From the NCBI RefSeq assembly GCF_017315735.1, contig NZ_JAFLRK010000008.1:1-64000 (forward strand): 64,000 bases of DNA. The letters are read 5' to 3'. The translations under genes and the position numbers were made by a program. The notes beneath the pieces were generated by a model that ran no database searches, was not told where the DNA came from, and saw nothing but the letters and a program-made list of their open reading frames with translations. This DNA is from Paracoccus shandongensis. Lineage in GTDB: Bacteria; Pseudomonadota; Alphaproteobacteria; Rhodobacterales; Rhodobacteraceae. Of this stretch, positions 7,693-16,735 are shown in pieces (within the stretch, counting starts at the first letter, position 1; each line of letters opens with the position of its first letter).

Positions 7693-10120
7693 TGACAAAA
7701 AGCCGATGACGGCAGGCTTCAAGCGGCTGTTCAATTCCCGGCATGGCAAGGCGGTGTTCCCCCGCGCCATGAAGAGCGAGCTGCAATTCGAGGCGTTCCT
7801 GCCCTTCGTGTCCTTGCAGGCTGACGACAAGACGATCCTGACGCGCGGGGGCGAACTGATCCAGTGCATCCGCGTCGATGGCCTGAACTCGATGACGGCC
7901 AGCGACCGCGACATTTCCTTGTTGAAGGAAACCGTGGCCGAACTGCTGGCGCAGCAGGGCGAACGCTATGCGGTCTATGTCCACAAGATCAGCCGCCCTT
8001 TCAAGGCGACCCTCGCCCCGGTCGAAACTGGCGGGTTCGCCCAGGAAGTTGATGCGGCCTGGAGGCAGGTCGTGGCGGGCCGCACGCTGCGCGACAAGAC
8101 CCTGACCATCAGCATCATCAACCGCCCTGCTGGCCTTTTTGGCAGTCTCTCAGCGGGCGACAAGCTGAAGGAAATCTTCTCGCGCAAGCGCAAGTCTGAC
8201 GCGCTGCAAGCCTTCATCGCCAACAAGGCCGAACGGCTGACTGACCTCGATGAAACGGTTGGCGTGGTTGTCGCCACCCTCGCGCACCTCAAGGCGCGTG
8301 TCCTGACAGGGGCCTCGGGCGAACTCATCGGCTTTCTCGAAGGCATCGGCACCGGCATTGAGCTTCCGGCCTTTCCAAGCAATGACCTGGGCGTCCTCGC
8401 CCGCAGCGTCTGCAACTACCGCGCCACCTTCCGGGGAACGCGGGTGCATGTGACGGGCGGGGTGGTGCCGAACCGCGTGGGCCATGTGTTCACGATCAAG
8501 AATTATCCGACCGGCACCTTCCCCGGCATGTTCGATGAACTGAACCTGCCGATCGACATGGTGATCACCAATTCCTTCGTGCCGATCAGCGATGACCGGG
8601 CCAGCGAATTGATCCGCCGCAACCTCGAACAGCGGCGCGGCTCGGGCGATGCGGCGGAGACCGATCAGCAGATGCTGCGCGAAGGCCGCAACAAGGTAGC
8701 TTCGGGTCTGGAAATGCTTGGCTCCCATCACATGACGGTTGCCATCTATGCCGCAGATGAAAAGACCCTCGCGCGTGCAGCGGCCGATGTGCGCCAGATT
8801 GCGCAGGAAACCGGCACCAGGATCATCACCGAAGCCTTTGCCGGTCAGGGCCACTATTTCGCGCAATGGCCGGGCAACGCGACCTATCGGGCGCGCACCG
8901 GCCTTATCAGCAACCATGTCTTTGCAGGCATGGCGGCGCTGCACCGCACACCTACGGGCCTCACGGGCGATCTTCTGCCCTGGGGCACGCCCCTCTCGGT
9001 GTTCCCGACCCCGGAAAAGAGCGGCTATCTGTTCTCCTTCCACCCTGCCGGGGAAGCGGACAAGGAACCGCCTGCCGGTCATACGGTGATCTTCGGGCCG
9101 TCCAGCGGCGGCAAATCGGTCCTGATCTCGTTTCTGATGACGCAGGCGCAGCGGGTGGGTGCGAGGATCTTTGCCTTCGACTACCTGCGCGGGCTTGAGG
9201 TCCAGATCGAGGCCTTGGGCGGCAGCTACACCACAATCTCGCCGCACCAGGCCACGGGGCTCAATCCGCTTTTTGCGGAAACTGACATGGCCGGTCAGGC
9301 GTGGCTCAGCGAATGGCTGACCGCCCTTCTCAACCGCTCTGAGCGTCCGCTGTCGCCGGTCCAGACGCAGCAGCTTCATGATGCGGTCGTGCAGACCGCG
9401 ACGGCCCCGGACCATCTGCGCAACTTCGACGGCTTCCCGTCGCTGTTCCGTCACCTCGACGACAACGGCGATCTGGAACAGCGGGTGCGGGAATGGGCAC
9501 CGGGAGGCCGCTACGGGTGGGTGTTCGGCGGCAACGCGGCCGACAACTTCGCCCTCGACCAGAATGTCATGGGCTTTGACATGACGGCGGTGCTCGACTC
9601 CGACAACGAGAAGGAGCGCACCGCGATCCTGGGCTACATCTTCCAGCGTCTCGAACGGAAGCTGCAAGACCGCCACCCCACGATCATCGTCATTGACGAA
9701 GCCTGGAACGCGCTTGGCACGGAATACTTCGCCGACAAGCTGGAAAAATGGCTGGTCACGGCGCGCAAGCTCAATGCCGTGGTCGTCATGGTCACGCAGT
9801 TTCCTTCGCAGCTCGACAAGAGCCGCGCGGGCGCGGCCATCCTGCAGGGCGTCCAGACGCAGGTGCTGATCCCGAACCGCGCGGCCTCGACTGAGAACTA
9901 TGCGGCGCTGCACCTGAATGACCGGGAAATGGGCATGGTTCTCGGCGCACCCACGGGGTCGCGCCTCGCGCTGATCCGCAATGCCTCTGCCTCGGTGGTC
10001 GTGGACGTGAACCTCTCCCCTTTGGGCGATCACCTGAAAATCCTCGGCGGGAGCAAGACCGGCCGTGCGGCCTTTGACGCCTACCGCGCCCGCCACCAGA
10101 AGAAGGAAGAAATCGCATGA
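7682..10120 (+). CDS. virB4: VirB4-like conjugation ATPase
   Basis: 812 residues from ATG 7682; the reading frame open further upstream is shadow of virB3. The N-terminal VirB4/CagE domain is followed by the ATPase domain with Walker A GPSSGGKS (about residue 472) and Walker B IIVIDEAWN (about residue 670), then VMVTQFPSQLD. It powers pilus biogenesis and substrate transfer at the inner membrane. Length is normal and no frameshift is seen. Its last codons overlap the start of a short lipoprotein gene. Confidence 0.95.
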   Translation: MSRNDKKPMTAGFKRLFNSRHGKAVFPRAMKSELQFEAFLPFVSLQADDKTILTRGGELIQCIRVDGLNSMTASDRDISLLKETVAELLAQQGERYAVYVHKISRPFKATLAPVETGGFAQEVDAAWRQVVAGRTLRDKTLTISIINRPAGLFGSLSAGDKLKEIFSRKRKSDALQAFIANKAERLTDLDETVGVVVATLAHLKARVLTGASGELIGFLEGIGTGIELPAFPSNDLGVLARSVCNYRATFRGTRVHVTGGVVPNRVGHVFTIKNYPTGTFPGMFDELNLPIDMVITNSFVPISDDRASELIRRNLEQRRGSGDAAETDQQMLREGRNKVASGLEMLGSHHMTVAIYAADEKTLARAAADVRQIAQETGTRIITEAFAGQGHYFAQWPGNATYRARTGLISNHVFAGMAALHRTPTGLTGDLLPWGTPLSVFPTPEKSGYLFSFHPAGEADKEPPAGHTVIFGPSSGGKSVLISFLMTQAQRVGARIFAFDYLRGLEVQIEALGGSYTTISPHQATGLNPLFAETDMAGQAWLSEWLTALLNRSERPLSPVQTQQLHDAVVQTATAPDHLRNFDGFPSLFRHLDDNGDLEQRVREWAPGGRYGWVFGGNAADNFALDQNVMGFDMTAVLDSDNEKERTAILGYIFQRLERKLQDRHPTIIVIDEAWNALGTEYFADKLEKWLVTARKLNAVVVMVTQFPSQLDKSRAGAAILQGVQTQVLIPNRAASTENYAALHLNDREMGMVLGAPTGSRLALIRNASASVVVDVNLSPLGDHLKILGGSKTGRAAFDAYRARHQKKEEIA

Positions 10121-10260
10121 AGTCCGTTCTCTTGATCTGTGTGCTGGCCTTCACCGTCTCGGCCTGCGCCAGCACTCAACCGGCCCGCTCGTCCTGCTTC
10201 ATGAACGGCAAGCCGGTCTGCACCTTCACGCCCATTCAGGACCTGTGGGCCGAAGAATGA
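10117..10260 (+). CDS. VirB7-like small lipoprotein
   Basis: A 47-residue protein whose ATG overlaps the virB4 stop (ATGA) and whose own stop overlaps the next start. It begins MKSVLLICVLAFTVSAC, a lipoprotein signal with lipobox VSAC, giving a mature peptide of about 30 residues with two more cysteines. VirB7 proteins are short outer-membrane lipoproteins that stabilise VirB9, and one would be expected in this operon. The B7 name rests on size, lipobox and context; the sequence is too short to prove it. Confidence 0.8.
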   Translation: MKSVLLICVLAFTVSACASTQPARSSCFMNGKPVCTFTPIQDLWAEE

Positions 10261-11408
10261 TCGGGCGGGTCACACAGGCAGCGGCGCTTGCCGTGGCGGG
10301 CCTGTGCGCCAGCACGGCCCCCGCCACGGCGCAAGGCGTTCCCATCATCGACCCAAACCTGCTGCGGCAGAACCTCGCCATCCTGGCTGAACAGGAACGC
10401 GACCTCGGCCGCCAGCAAGGCAGGCTGGCGCGGTCAAACGTCCTGTTGCAGATCGACGCGGACATTATCGCGGAACTGGACAAGCTGATCGAGGCGGGAA
10501 ACCTGCCGGTGGACGGGACCGGCGACATGATCCAGACGCTGGAAGATGGGGCAGGCCAGCCGGAGGCGTCGGCTGACAGTCTCTACAATCCCGACGACAC
10601 CAATCCGGCTGCGGGCAAGACCTTCGGGGATGCGGCGCTGACGGTGGAGGAAGTCATCATCGCCGGGTCGAAGGCCACCTACGGCCATGCCGGTGTGTCC
10701 AAGGCGGGGCTGTCGCAGGCCCAATGGCGGGCCTTGATCCAGGCGATGATCTGGCAGGAAAGCCGCTTCAACCCCCATGCCGGGTCTCCGAAAGGGGCCT
10801 ACGGCCTGACGCAGCTCATGCCGGGCACGGCCAAGGACCTCGGGGTGGACGCCGACTACCGGACCAACCCCTATTCGCAGGTTTATGGCGGGGCGACCTA
10901 TCTGGCCCGGATGCTGTCGATGTTCGACGGCAACATCGTGATCGCGCTTGCCGCCTACAACGCGGGTCCGGGCAACGTCCAGAAATACGGCGGCGTGCCG
11001 CCCTTCAAGGAAACGCAGCACTACGTCCAGGTGATCCCTACCAAGTATAACGAGTATCTGGCAGCCATCGGCGGCGTTGACGCGCTTGGCACCATTGCCC
11101 CGGTCGATGCGGCAGGGGCCAACCTCGCCATGATGGGCGCCGGGGCCTCCGCCTATGGCGGCAACATGGCTCAGGAAATCGCCGCCATCGCGCATCGCCT
11201 CAAGGCGATCCTGAGCCAGATGGAGCAGAACCAGAACCCTACGCAAGCCTGGGCGCTGAACAGCTACGCGCGCGCGGAAATGGCCCGGATCATGACGCTT
11301 CGGGTCCGGGTGCTTGCGGCGAACACCAAGACGGTCAGCGCCGAGGCTTTGCAGCAAGCCGCGGCCCACGCTGAAGAACGCCAATACATGACATTCTCGA
11401 ACGATTGA
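10257..11408 (+). CDS. Second lytic transglycosylase with TFSN tail
   Basis: 383 residues from ATG 10257. A signal peptide (MIGRVTQAAALAVAGLCAS to TAQG) is followed by a predicted helical region and an SLT domain at about 155-260: IWQESRFNPHAG holds the catalytic Glu, then GAYGLTQLMPGTA and IALAAYNAGPGNVQKYGG. The C-terminal 60 residues (LRVRVLAANTKTVSAEALQ) end in EERQYMTFSND, almost the same ending as VirB5. This looks like a transglycosylase joined to a VirB5-like tail. It is a second peptidoglycan-opening enzyme in one transfer operon. Confidence 0.88.
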   Translation: MIGRVTQAAALAVAGLCASTAPATAQGVPIIDPNLLRQNLAILAEQERDLGRQQGRLARSNVLLQIDADIIAELDKLIEAGNLPVDGTGDMIQTLEDGAGQPEASADSLYNPDDTNPAAGKTFGDAALTVEEVIIAGSKATYGHAGVSKAGLSQAQWRALIQAMIWQESRFNPHAGSPKGAYGLTQLMPGTAKDLGVDADYRTNPYSQVYGGATYLARMLSMFDGNIVIALAAYNAGPGNVQKYGGVPPFKETQHYVQVIPTKYNEYLAAIGGVDALGTIAPVDAAGANLAMMGAGASAYGGNMAQEIAAIAHRLKAILSQMEQNQNPTQAWALNSYARAEMARIMTLRVRVLAANTKTVSAEALQQAAAHAEERQYMTFSND

Positions 11409-11416
11409 GGTTCACG

Positions 11417-12223
11417 ATGCTTTTCCACCGTATCAGTGACTTTCCGAAAGCTGGCCTTTTTGCGGCCGTTCTTGCGATCAGCAGCCTGACCGCAACTGCC
11501 CTCCCCTCTGCCGCCTTGGCGCAGGGCGTTCCGACCATTGACGGGCAGAACACCTTGCAGACGATCAAGCAGCTTGAAGCCATGCTCCGCGATGCAGGGG
11601 TGCAGTCCGATCTTCTGTCCAATGCCGTGAAGCAGGTCGAACAGTTGCAGGCGCAGCTTACGCAACTCCAAGACATTTACGGGCAATTCAACGGCACGCG
11701 CGACATTGTGGATCTGGCAATGGGCGGCGATCTCGACGGCCTCTTGAGCGGCAACATGACCGATGTGCTTGGCACGATCCAGGGCGGCATGACTGGCAAC
11801 TGGGGCGGCTTCACACCGGCTAAGGGCGACAAGCTGACCAAGGGGGTGGAAACCGCGCTGACCACAGGCGGGCTAAGCCAAGAGAAAGTCACAGGCATGG
11901 CGTCCTCGGGCGTGCCCGGCGCGCAAAGGGTGGCGGCGCAAGCCTCGGGCGGCGCGGTTCTCGCAGCGTCCGCCGAACAGACCTATGCGGAAACCTCGTC
12001 CTCGCTGGAACGGGTCAACACGCTTGTCGCCATGACCCAAGACAGCGGCGACATAAAGGAGTCGATCGACCTCAACACGCGGATGCTGGCCGAACTCTCG
12101 GTGCAGCTCGCCAAGTCGCTCGAACTGCAATCCATCGAGGCCGTCTACAATGGCCAGGCGGGTGTCCTCTCGGCCGCGACCATTGCCGAGGAACGCGCCT
12201 ACATGACCTTCTCGAACGAGTGA
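11417..12223 (+). CDS. virB5: VirB5-like minor pilin
   Basis: 268 residues from ATG 11417, with GAGG six bases upstream; a TTG at 11405 is in frame but less likely. A signal peptide ends near ALAQG. The mature protein is helical, with the VirB5/TrbJ pattern (QTIKQLEAMLRDAG, LQAQLTQLQDIYGQFNGTRD) and a long central helix. It ends in AEERAYMTFSNE. VirB5 proteins sit at the pilus tip and help contact the recipient. It lies between the transglycosylase and virB8. Confidence 0.82.
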   Translation: MLFHRISDFPKAGLFAAVLAISSLTATALPSAALAQGVPTIDGQNTLQTIKQLEAMLRDAGVQSDLLSNAVKQVEQLQAQLTQLQDIYGQFNGTRDIVDLAMGGDLDGLLSGNMTDVLGTIQGGMTGNWGGFTPAKGDKLTKGVETALTTGGLSQEKVTGMASSGVPGAQRVAAQASGGAVLAASAEQTYAETSSSLERVNTLVAMTQDSGDIKESIDLNTRMLAELSVQLAKSLELQSIEAVYNGQAGVLSAATIAEERAYMTFSNE

Positions 12224-12230
12224 TCCAGCC

Positions 12231-12899
12231 ATGAGCAACATCAAGGATGTGTTCGAGGAAGAACTGATCTACGGCGCACGCGAGGAAGCCGCGATGTGGA
12301 AACGCATCGCCTTCATCACCTCGGGCTTCGGTGTCGCCGGCTGTCTGGCTGCGGCCATGGTGGCCCTCTTCATCGACAAGCCGCCCCCTGCCCTGGTGCC
12401 CTTCGATCCGACAACGGGCGTGGCGCTGCCGATGGCGAATGTCGGCACGATCAGCCTCGCGGAACGCGAGGCGGTCATGCAGTCGCTGGTTTATGCCTAT
12501 GTGCGCGACCGCGAAACCTACAACCAACTCGACAATGACCTGCGCATCGAGGGCGTCTTTGCCCGCTCCACGGGTCAGGCCGCGAAGTCGCTTCAGGATC
12601 TGTGGAACGAACAAAACCCGGAGTTTCCACCCAAAATCTACGGGGAAAACGCCCGCATCGACGTGGCCGTGTCCTCGATCTCCGACATTGGCAACAACCG
12701 CGCACAGGCCCGCATCACCAAGCGCCTGACAACAGTGGACGGCGTGACGGAGGGCACCTTCGTCGTCACGCTGGCCTATGATTACGACCCTTCGACGCTG
12801 CGCAGCCTCGATGGGGTCTGGTCCAACCCCTTCGGCTTCACGGTCAGCAACTACAGCGTGGCCGCCGAACGGTTCCGGGATGAGGGAGACACCCAATGA
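12231..12899 (+). CDS. virB8: VirB8-like inner-membrane scaffold
   Basis: 222 residues. A cytoplasmic N terminus of about 25 residues, one membrane segment (ITSGFGVAGCLAAAMVALFI), then the periplasmic VirB8 domain with VYAYVRDRETYN and a C-terminal LAYDYDPSTLRS. VirB8 bridges the inner-membrane complex and the core complex of VirB7, B9 and B10. The ATG overlaps nothing but follows the virB5 stop by only a few bases. The end overlaps virB9 by 4 bases. Confidence 0.92.
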   Translation: MSNIKDVFEEELIYGAREEAAMWKRIAFITSGFGVAGCLAAAMVALFIDKPPPALVPFDPTTGVALPMANVGTISLAEREAVMQSLVYAYVRDRETYNQLDNDLRIEGVFARSTGQAAKSLQDLWNEQNPEFPPKIYGENARIDVAVSSISDIGNNRAQARITKRLTTVDGVTEGTFVVTLAYDYDPSTLRSLDGVWSNPFGFTVSNYSVAAERFRDEGDTQ

Positions 12900-13609
12900 A
12901 AGCATGGTTGATCGCGGCCGCGCTTGGCGCGGCAATGGGGGCGGCACCGGCCTTGGCCGAAGTCACGCCCTCGGCCGGGCGGCATGACTCGCGCGTCCGC
13001 AATGCCGTGTATCAGGATGGGCAGGTTTACCGCGTGAATGTGGGCATGATGCGCGTGACCTCCGTGGAGTTCGGCCCCGGTGAGGAAATCGTCAGCATCG
13101 TCGCGGGCGATACCGAGGGCTTCAACTTCGACGGTGTTCCGGGCGGGCGGGCCTTGGTGGTCAAGCCGACCGTCGCAGGCGGGTCCACCAACATGACCGT
13201 CTATACCAATCGCCGCGCCTACTACCTGCATCTGAATGAAGTGGGTGCGCGGGCCGATTATGTGGTCCGCTTCGGTGGCGGTGTGAGTGCGCAGGCGCCC
13301 CGCACAGTTGCGGCAGAGCCGCAGAACAAGCGGCTGAACCCGACAACGCCCTGGGGCGGCTATGCGGCCAGCAAGCGCAATGCCGCCCTGCCCTTGCAGG
13401 TTTGGGATGATGGCGACTTCACCTATTTCCGCTTCCCGCGCGGCGCGCAGCTCCCGGCGATCTTCAAAACCTCGTCGGGGCCGGAACGCACTGTCAACAG
13501 CACAACCCTGCCTGACGGCACGATCCGCGTGAGTGGCATCAGCCCCTATTGGGTGCTGCGCATCGCCGCGACTGAAACCGTCATCAAGCGACTGGACCCC
13601 CGGCCATGA
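12896..13609 (+). CDS. virB9: VirB9-like core-complex protein
   Basis: 237 residues with a signal peptide (IAAALGAAMGAAPALA). The N-terminal domain has DSRVRNAVYQDGQVYRV and GPGEEIVSIVAGD. The C-terminal domain has LQVWDDGDFTYFRFP, typical of VirB9. It would form the outer-membrane core with the lipoprotein at 10117 and VirB10. Overlaps virB8 and virB10 by 4 bases at each end. Confidence 0.93.
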   Translation: MKAWLIAAALGAAMGAAPALAEVTPSAGRHDSRVRNAVYQDGQVYRVNVGMMRVTSVEFGPGEEIVSIVAGDTEGFNFDGVPGGRALVVKPTVAGGSTNMTVYTNRRAYYLHLNEVGARADYVVRFGGGVSAQAPRTVAAEPQNKRLNPTTPWGGYAASKRNAALPLQVWDDGDFTYFRFPRGAQLPAIFKTSSGPERTVNSTTLPDGTIRVSGISPYWVLRIAATETVIKRLDPRP

Positions 13610-15144
13610 GCGAACAGAACCAGAGCGAACAAAACCACGCGGATCAGGTCCAGCCGGATCAGAGCCAGACCGAACAGAACAAGGGCGAAAAGAGCCAAGC
13701 GGATCAGGGCCAGACCGAACAGAACAAGGGCGATCAGGACAATGCCTCCAAGGGCACGCCTGATCTTGAGGACGATACCGCCCGTCTGGCGGCGGAGGTG
13801 CAGGAGGCGCGGGCCAACAACCGACGCGGCACGGTTGGCGGTGGAAAAGGCAGGCTTCTGGCTGGCACCGCCCTGGCCGGGGCATGTGCGCTGTTTATTG
13901 CGGTGATGTTCTGGCCGCAGTCTGACATGGCGTCAGAGGCGGCCTTGCCGACCGGCCGACCTGCCGCGTTCCAGACCACGAGTGAGGAACCCTTTGGCCG
14001 GATGCCCCTGCCCGCGCAGCGTGAGCCTGAACCCGATCCCCGGATGCTGGCGCAGATCGAGGCTTTGGAGGCAGAAATCGAGCGGCTGCGCCAGCAGCCG
14101 CAGGACGTGGAAGTTACCGTTGAAGACGATGTGCCGCCGGTCAAGGAGGCGCCGGTCGTCAACAATGACCCGCAGATCGACAGCCTCTTGGCGCAGGTCA
14201 GCCAGCTGCAGGACACGATGACCTCCATGCAGTTTGAAAATGCCAACATGATTGCCGACCGTGACCGGCAGCTTGCGCAGCTTCAGGCGCAGCTTGACGC
14301 GGCGCGGATCACCAGCGGAAACCCAGACCTTGGCATGGTGGACGGGGAAGTTGATCGCCGCCGCGAGGCCGAAGAACTCTACCGCGCCCGCGCATCGTCG
14401 CCCATGATCGCCTTTGGTGGCAGGGCTTTGGGCGGCAGCAGCAGTGCGGCAGGCGTTCCGGGTGCGATGGAGGCGGCGGCGGCCATGCCCGGCATGGAAG
14501 GGTTGGACCCCAACCTGCGCAACCAGAGCCAGAACGAACGCTTTGCCCGCCAGCAGGCGGCGCGGGCGCCGATGGAGCGGGCCAAGGTCATCGCCAGCCC
14601 GGCCAATACCGTCCTGCAGGGCACGATGATCCAGGCGGTGCTGGAAACCGCCATCAACACCGACCTGCCGGGGGCGATCCGCGCCCTCGTCACCGAGGAT
14701 GTTCATTCCTATGACGGATCGCGCATCCTGATCCCGCGCGGGTCGCGGGTGATTGGGGCCTATAACGACAACACCGACCTCGGGCAGCGCCGCGCGATGA
14801 TCGTCTGGAACAGGATCATCCTGCCCGACAACCAGATGGTGGAAATTGGGGCTTATGGAGGTGACGCCATTGGCCGTTCGGGCTTGGGCGGGGTGGTGAA
14901 CACTCATTTCGGCGCGCGCTTTGGCTCGGCCGCGCTGATCAGCCTGATCGGCCTCGCGCCTGCGATTGCCGTGGCTGATGACGACGATGACAGCACATCG
15001 GATGTGGCGGAAGCCATGTCGCAGAACATGATGGAGGCCACCTCCAGCGCCTTGGATGGCTACCTGAACCGCCAGCCGACTATTGCCATCAAGCAGGGCT
15101 CGCTTGTGACGATCATGGTTGATCGCGACCTGGAAATCCTCTGA
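13606..15144 (+). CDS. virB10: VirB10-like channel protein with Gln-rich repeat
   Basis: 512 residues. Residues 1-50 are a repetitive Gln/Asn/Asp/Glu-rich cytoplasmic tail (units like ADQGQTEQNKG), encoded by a 45-bp tandem repeat at 13651-13737. One membrane segment lies at about 83-103. A coiled-coil linker follows (QIEALEAEIERLRQQ), then the conserved periplasmic TrbI/VirB10 domain from about residue 330 (AVLETAINTDLPGAIRALV, IPRGSRVIGAYN, GALGGV-type loop GRSGLGGVVNTHFG). It spans both membranes and senses ATP use by the VirB4, B11 and D4 ATPases. Confidence 0.94.
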   Translation: MSEQNQSEQNHADQVQPDQSQTEQNKGEKSQADQGQTEQNKGDQDNASKGTPDLEDDTARLAAEVQEARANNRRGTVGGGKGRLLAGTALAGACALFIAVMFWPQSDMASEAALPTGRPAAFQTTSEEPFGRMPLPAQREPEPDPRMLAQIEALEAEIERLRQQPQDVEVTVEDDVPPVKEAPVVNNDPQIDSLLAQVSQLQDTMTSMQFENANMIADRDRQLAQLQAQLDAARITSGNPDLGMVDGEVDRRREAEELYRARASSPMIAFGGRALGGSSSAAGVPGAMEAAAAMPGMEGLDPNLRNQSQNERFARQQAARAPMERAKVIASPANTVLQGTMIQAVLETAINTDLPGAIRALVTEDVHSYDGSRILIPRGSRVIGAYNDNTDLGQRRAMIVWNRIILPDNQMVEIGAYGGDAIGRSGLGGVVNTHFGARFGSAALISLIGLAPAIAVADDDDDSTSDVAEAMSQNMMEATSSALDGYLNRQPTIAIKQGSLVTIMVDRDLEIL

Positions 15145-16118
15145 TGGGTTGGCTGGCTCACAAGCTGGACCGCTTCAAGTCGTGGCTGGATGATCCGGCT
15201 ACGATTGAAGTCTCGGTCAACCCGGATCGCAGCATCTGGATCTTGAAGCGCGGCGACGTGCATATGAAGCCGGCCGGGGAACGGGTTGATCCGGGCTTCG
15301 GCCATTCCCTTGCCAACCAGATCGCGGGCGAGAACCAGGCGCAGACCGGCCGCGACAAGCTGCTGGTCTCCGCGACTGTGGCCTATCACGACCGCCCGAT
15401 CCGGGCGCAGGCGGTCCTTGCGCCTGCCACGCCGCAGGAAGCGGCCCTCTCCTTCCGGCTCTTTGCCGCCCTGCCCATAGAGGAAATCGAACTGCGGTTT
15501 CTGCACGGCAAACAGGTGGCTCTCGATGCGGAACGGAAAAGGCGCAACGCCAGCCTTGCTGAACTGATCGAGGCTGGCGACCTGATGGCGGCGCTGCGCT
15601 TCTGCGTGACCCATAAGCTGAACATCCTGATCTCTGGCGGCACGGATACCGGCAAGTCCGTGGCGCTGCGCAAGATCATTTCCATGATCCCGCAAGAGGA
15701 ACGGGTCATCACCATCGAGGACGCCCGTGAGCTGTTCCCCGACCAGCCGAACGCGGTGTCTCTCATTGCGGATCGCGGCGGCTCCACCAGGACGCCCGAC
15801 ATGCTTCTGGAAGCCACGCTCAGGATGCGGCCGGATCGCCTGATCGTGGGCGAGGTTCGGGGCAAGGAAGCCATGACCTTCCTCGAAGCCGTCAACACCG
15901 GGCATGGCGGCTCGATGACGACGATCCACGCGGAAACGCCGGAACTGGCGCTTGACCGGCTGGCGATTGCCGCTGGCCGTTCGGATGTTCGCATGAGCTA
16001 CAACGATCTGCGAAACTATATCCTTCGCACCATCGACGTGATTGTTCAGACGGGGCGCATTGGGGAAACGCGCGGCATCGCGCAGGTTTACATTCCAACC
16101 ATAGGAGACGCGGCATGA
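15144..16118 (+). CDS. virB11: VirB11-like hexameric ATPase
   Basis: 324 residues, overlapping the virB10 stop by one base. Motifs are Walker A GGTDTGKS (about residue 163), the Asp box ITIEDARELF, Walker B RPDRLIVGEVRG and the His box GGSMTTIHAET. The Walker A has D and S where GGTGSGKT is usual, a mild variation. It supplies energy for pilus assembly and substrate passage. Length and motif order are normal for the VirB11/PulE family. Confidence 0.95.
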   Translation: MGWLAHKLDRFKSWLDDPATIEVSVNPDRSIWILKRGDVHMKPAGERVDPGFGHSLANQIAGENQAQTGRDKLLVSATVAYHDRPIRAQAVLAPATPQEAALSFRLFAALPIEEIELRFLHGKQVALDAERKRRNASLAELIEAGDLMAALRFCVTHKLNILISGGTDTGKSVALRKIISMIPQEERVITIEDARELFPDQPNAVSLIADRGGSTRTPDMLLEATLRMRPDRLIVGEVRGKEAMTFLEAVNTGHGGSMTTIHAETPELALDRLAIAAGRSDVRMSYNDLRNYILRTIDVIVQTGRIGETRGIAQVYIPTIGDAA

Positions 16119-16735
16119 AATGGGTGATTACGGGTATTCTGGCTGTTTCGGGTGCTGCGGCTTTGGCCGGTGGCGCCATGACCTTCTCGAATGACAAGGG
16201 CGAGACGCCTGCCGCGATGACCATGCCAAGTGAGGCAATGGAAGAAGCTGGCTACCTGACCTTCTCCTTCAGCACTGGCGGCTCTCCGGTCACATTGGAC
16301 CCGTCCAAGGCACAAAGCGACATGCCGGTGGACATGGCCCAGGCGAATGATCCTGCGGGGCAGCCGGGCTACACGACCTTCTCGAATTACGGTGGTGGAA
16401 CGTCACGCGGTGGTGCTTATACCACGCGTGGTGGCTGCGCCGCCTACCGCGCACCCGAGGTTGAACATCGGGCAATCCAGGGTGCCGCCTCGCTGCGCTT
16501 TCTGGAAAGTGCCTATATCCATCAGGTCGCAGCAAGCATTGAGGCGGCAGGCGGAAAATGCACTTGCGAACTTCGGTTCCCAACTTGGGATGCTGCCTTG
16601 GAGGAATTGGAAACGCGGTTCATGACCTTGCCAAGTGACGAAAGCAGCGCATGGGTAAGAGATTATGCCAATTCTGATCGTAGTCGCCTGACGCGCGAGG
16701 TGGATAAGCTTTGCAAGGCGCAGGGGGTCTACTGA
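16115..16735 (+). CDS. Exported protein with three TFSN-type motifs
   Basis: 206 residues, starting with a hydrophobic segment (ITGILAVSGAAALAGG) that may be a signal or anchor. Three related short motifs follow: MTFSND at 22-27, YLTFSF at 47-52 and YTTFSN at 86-91, in a low-complexity Gly/Ser/Pro region. The C-terminal half is more globular, with cysteine pairs (GKCTCELRF) and a helical end. The motif also ends VirB5 and the second transglycosylase. No family recognised. Its 4-base overlap with virB11 and overlap with virB6 show it is part of the transfer operon. Confidence 0.8.
   Translation: MKWVITGILAVSGAAALAGGAMTFSNDKGETPAAMTMPSEAMEEAGYLTFSFSTGGSPVTLDPSKAQSDMPVDMAQANDPAGQPGYTTFSNYGGGTSRGGAYTTRGGCAAYRAPEVEHRAIQGAASLRFLESAYIHQVAASIEAAGGKCTCELRFPTWDAALEELETRFMTLPSDESSAWVRDYANSDRSRLTREVDKLCKAQGVY

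Noticed and set aside
8150-10096. Long minus-strand frame opposite virB4
   Set aside because: Its length is due to the GC-rich codon pattern of virB4; the translation is Arg/His-rich with no family features.
10434-11384. 316-residue minus-strand frame opposite the second transglycosylase
   Set aside because: Shadow of a clear plus-strand gene; no motif of its own.
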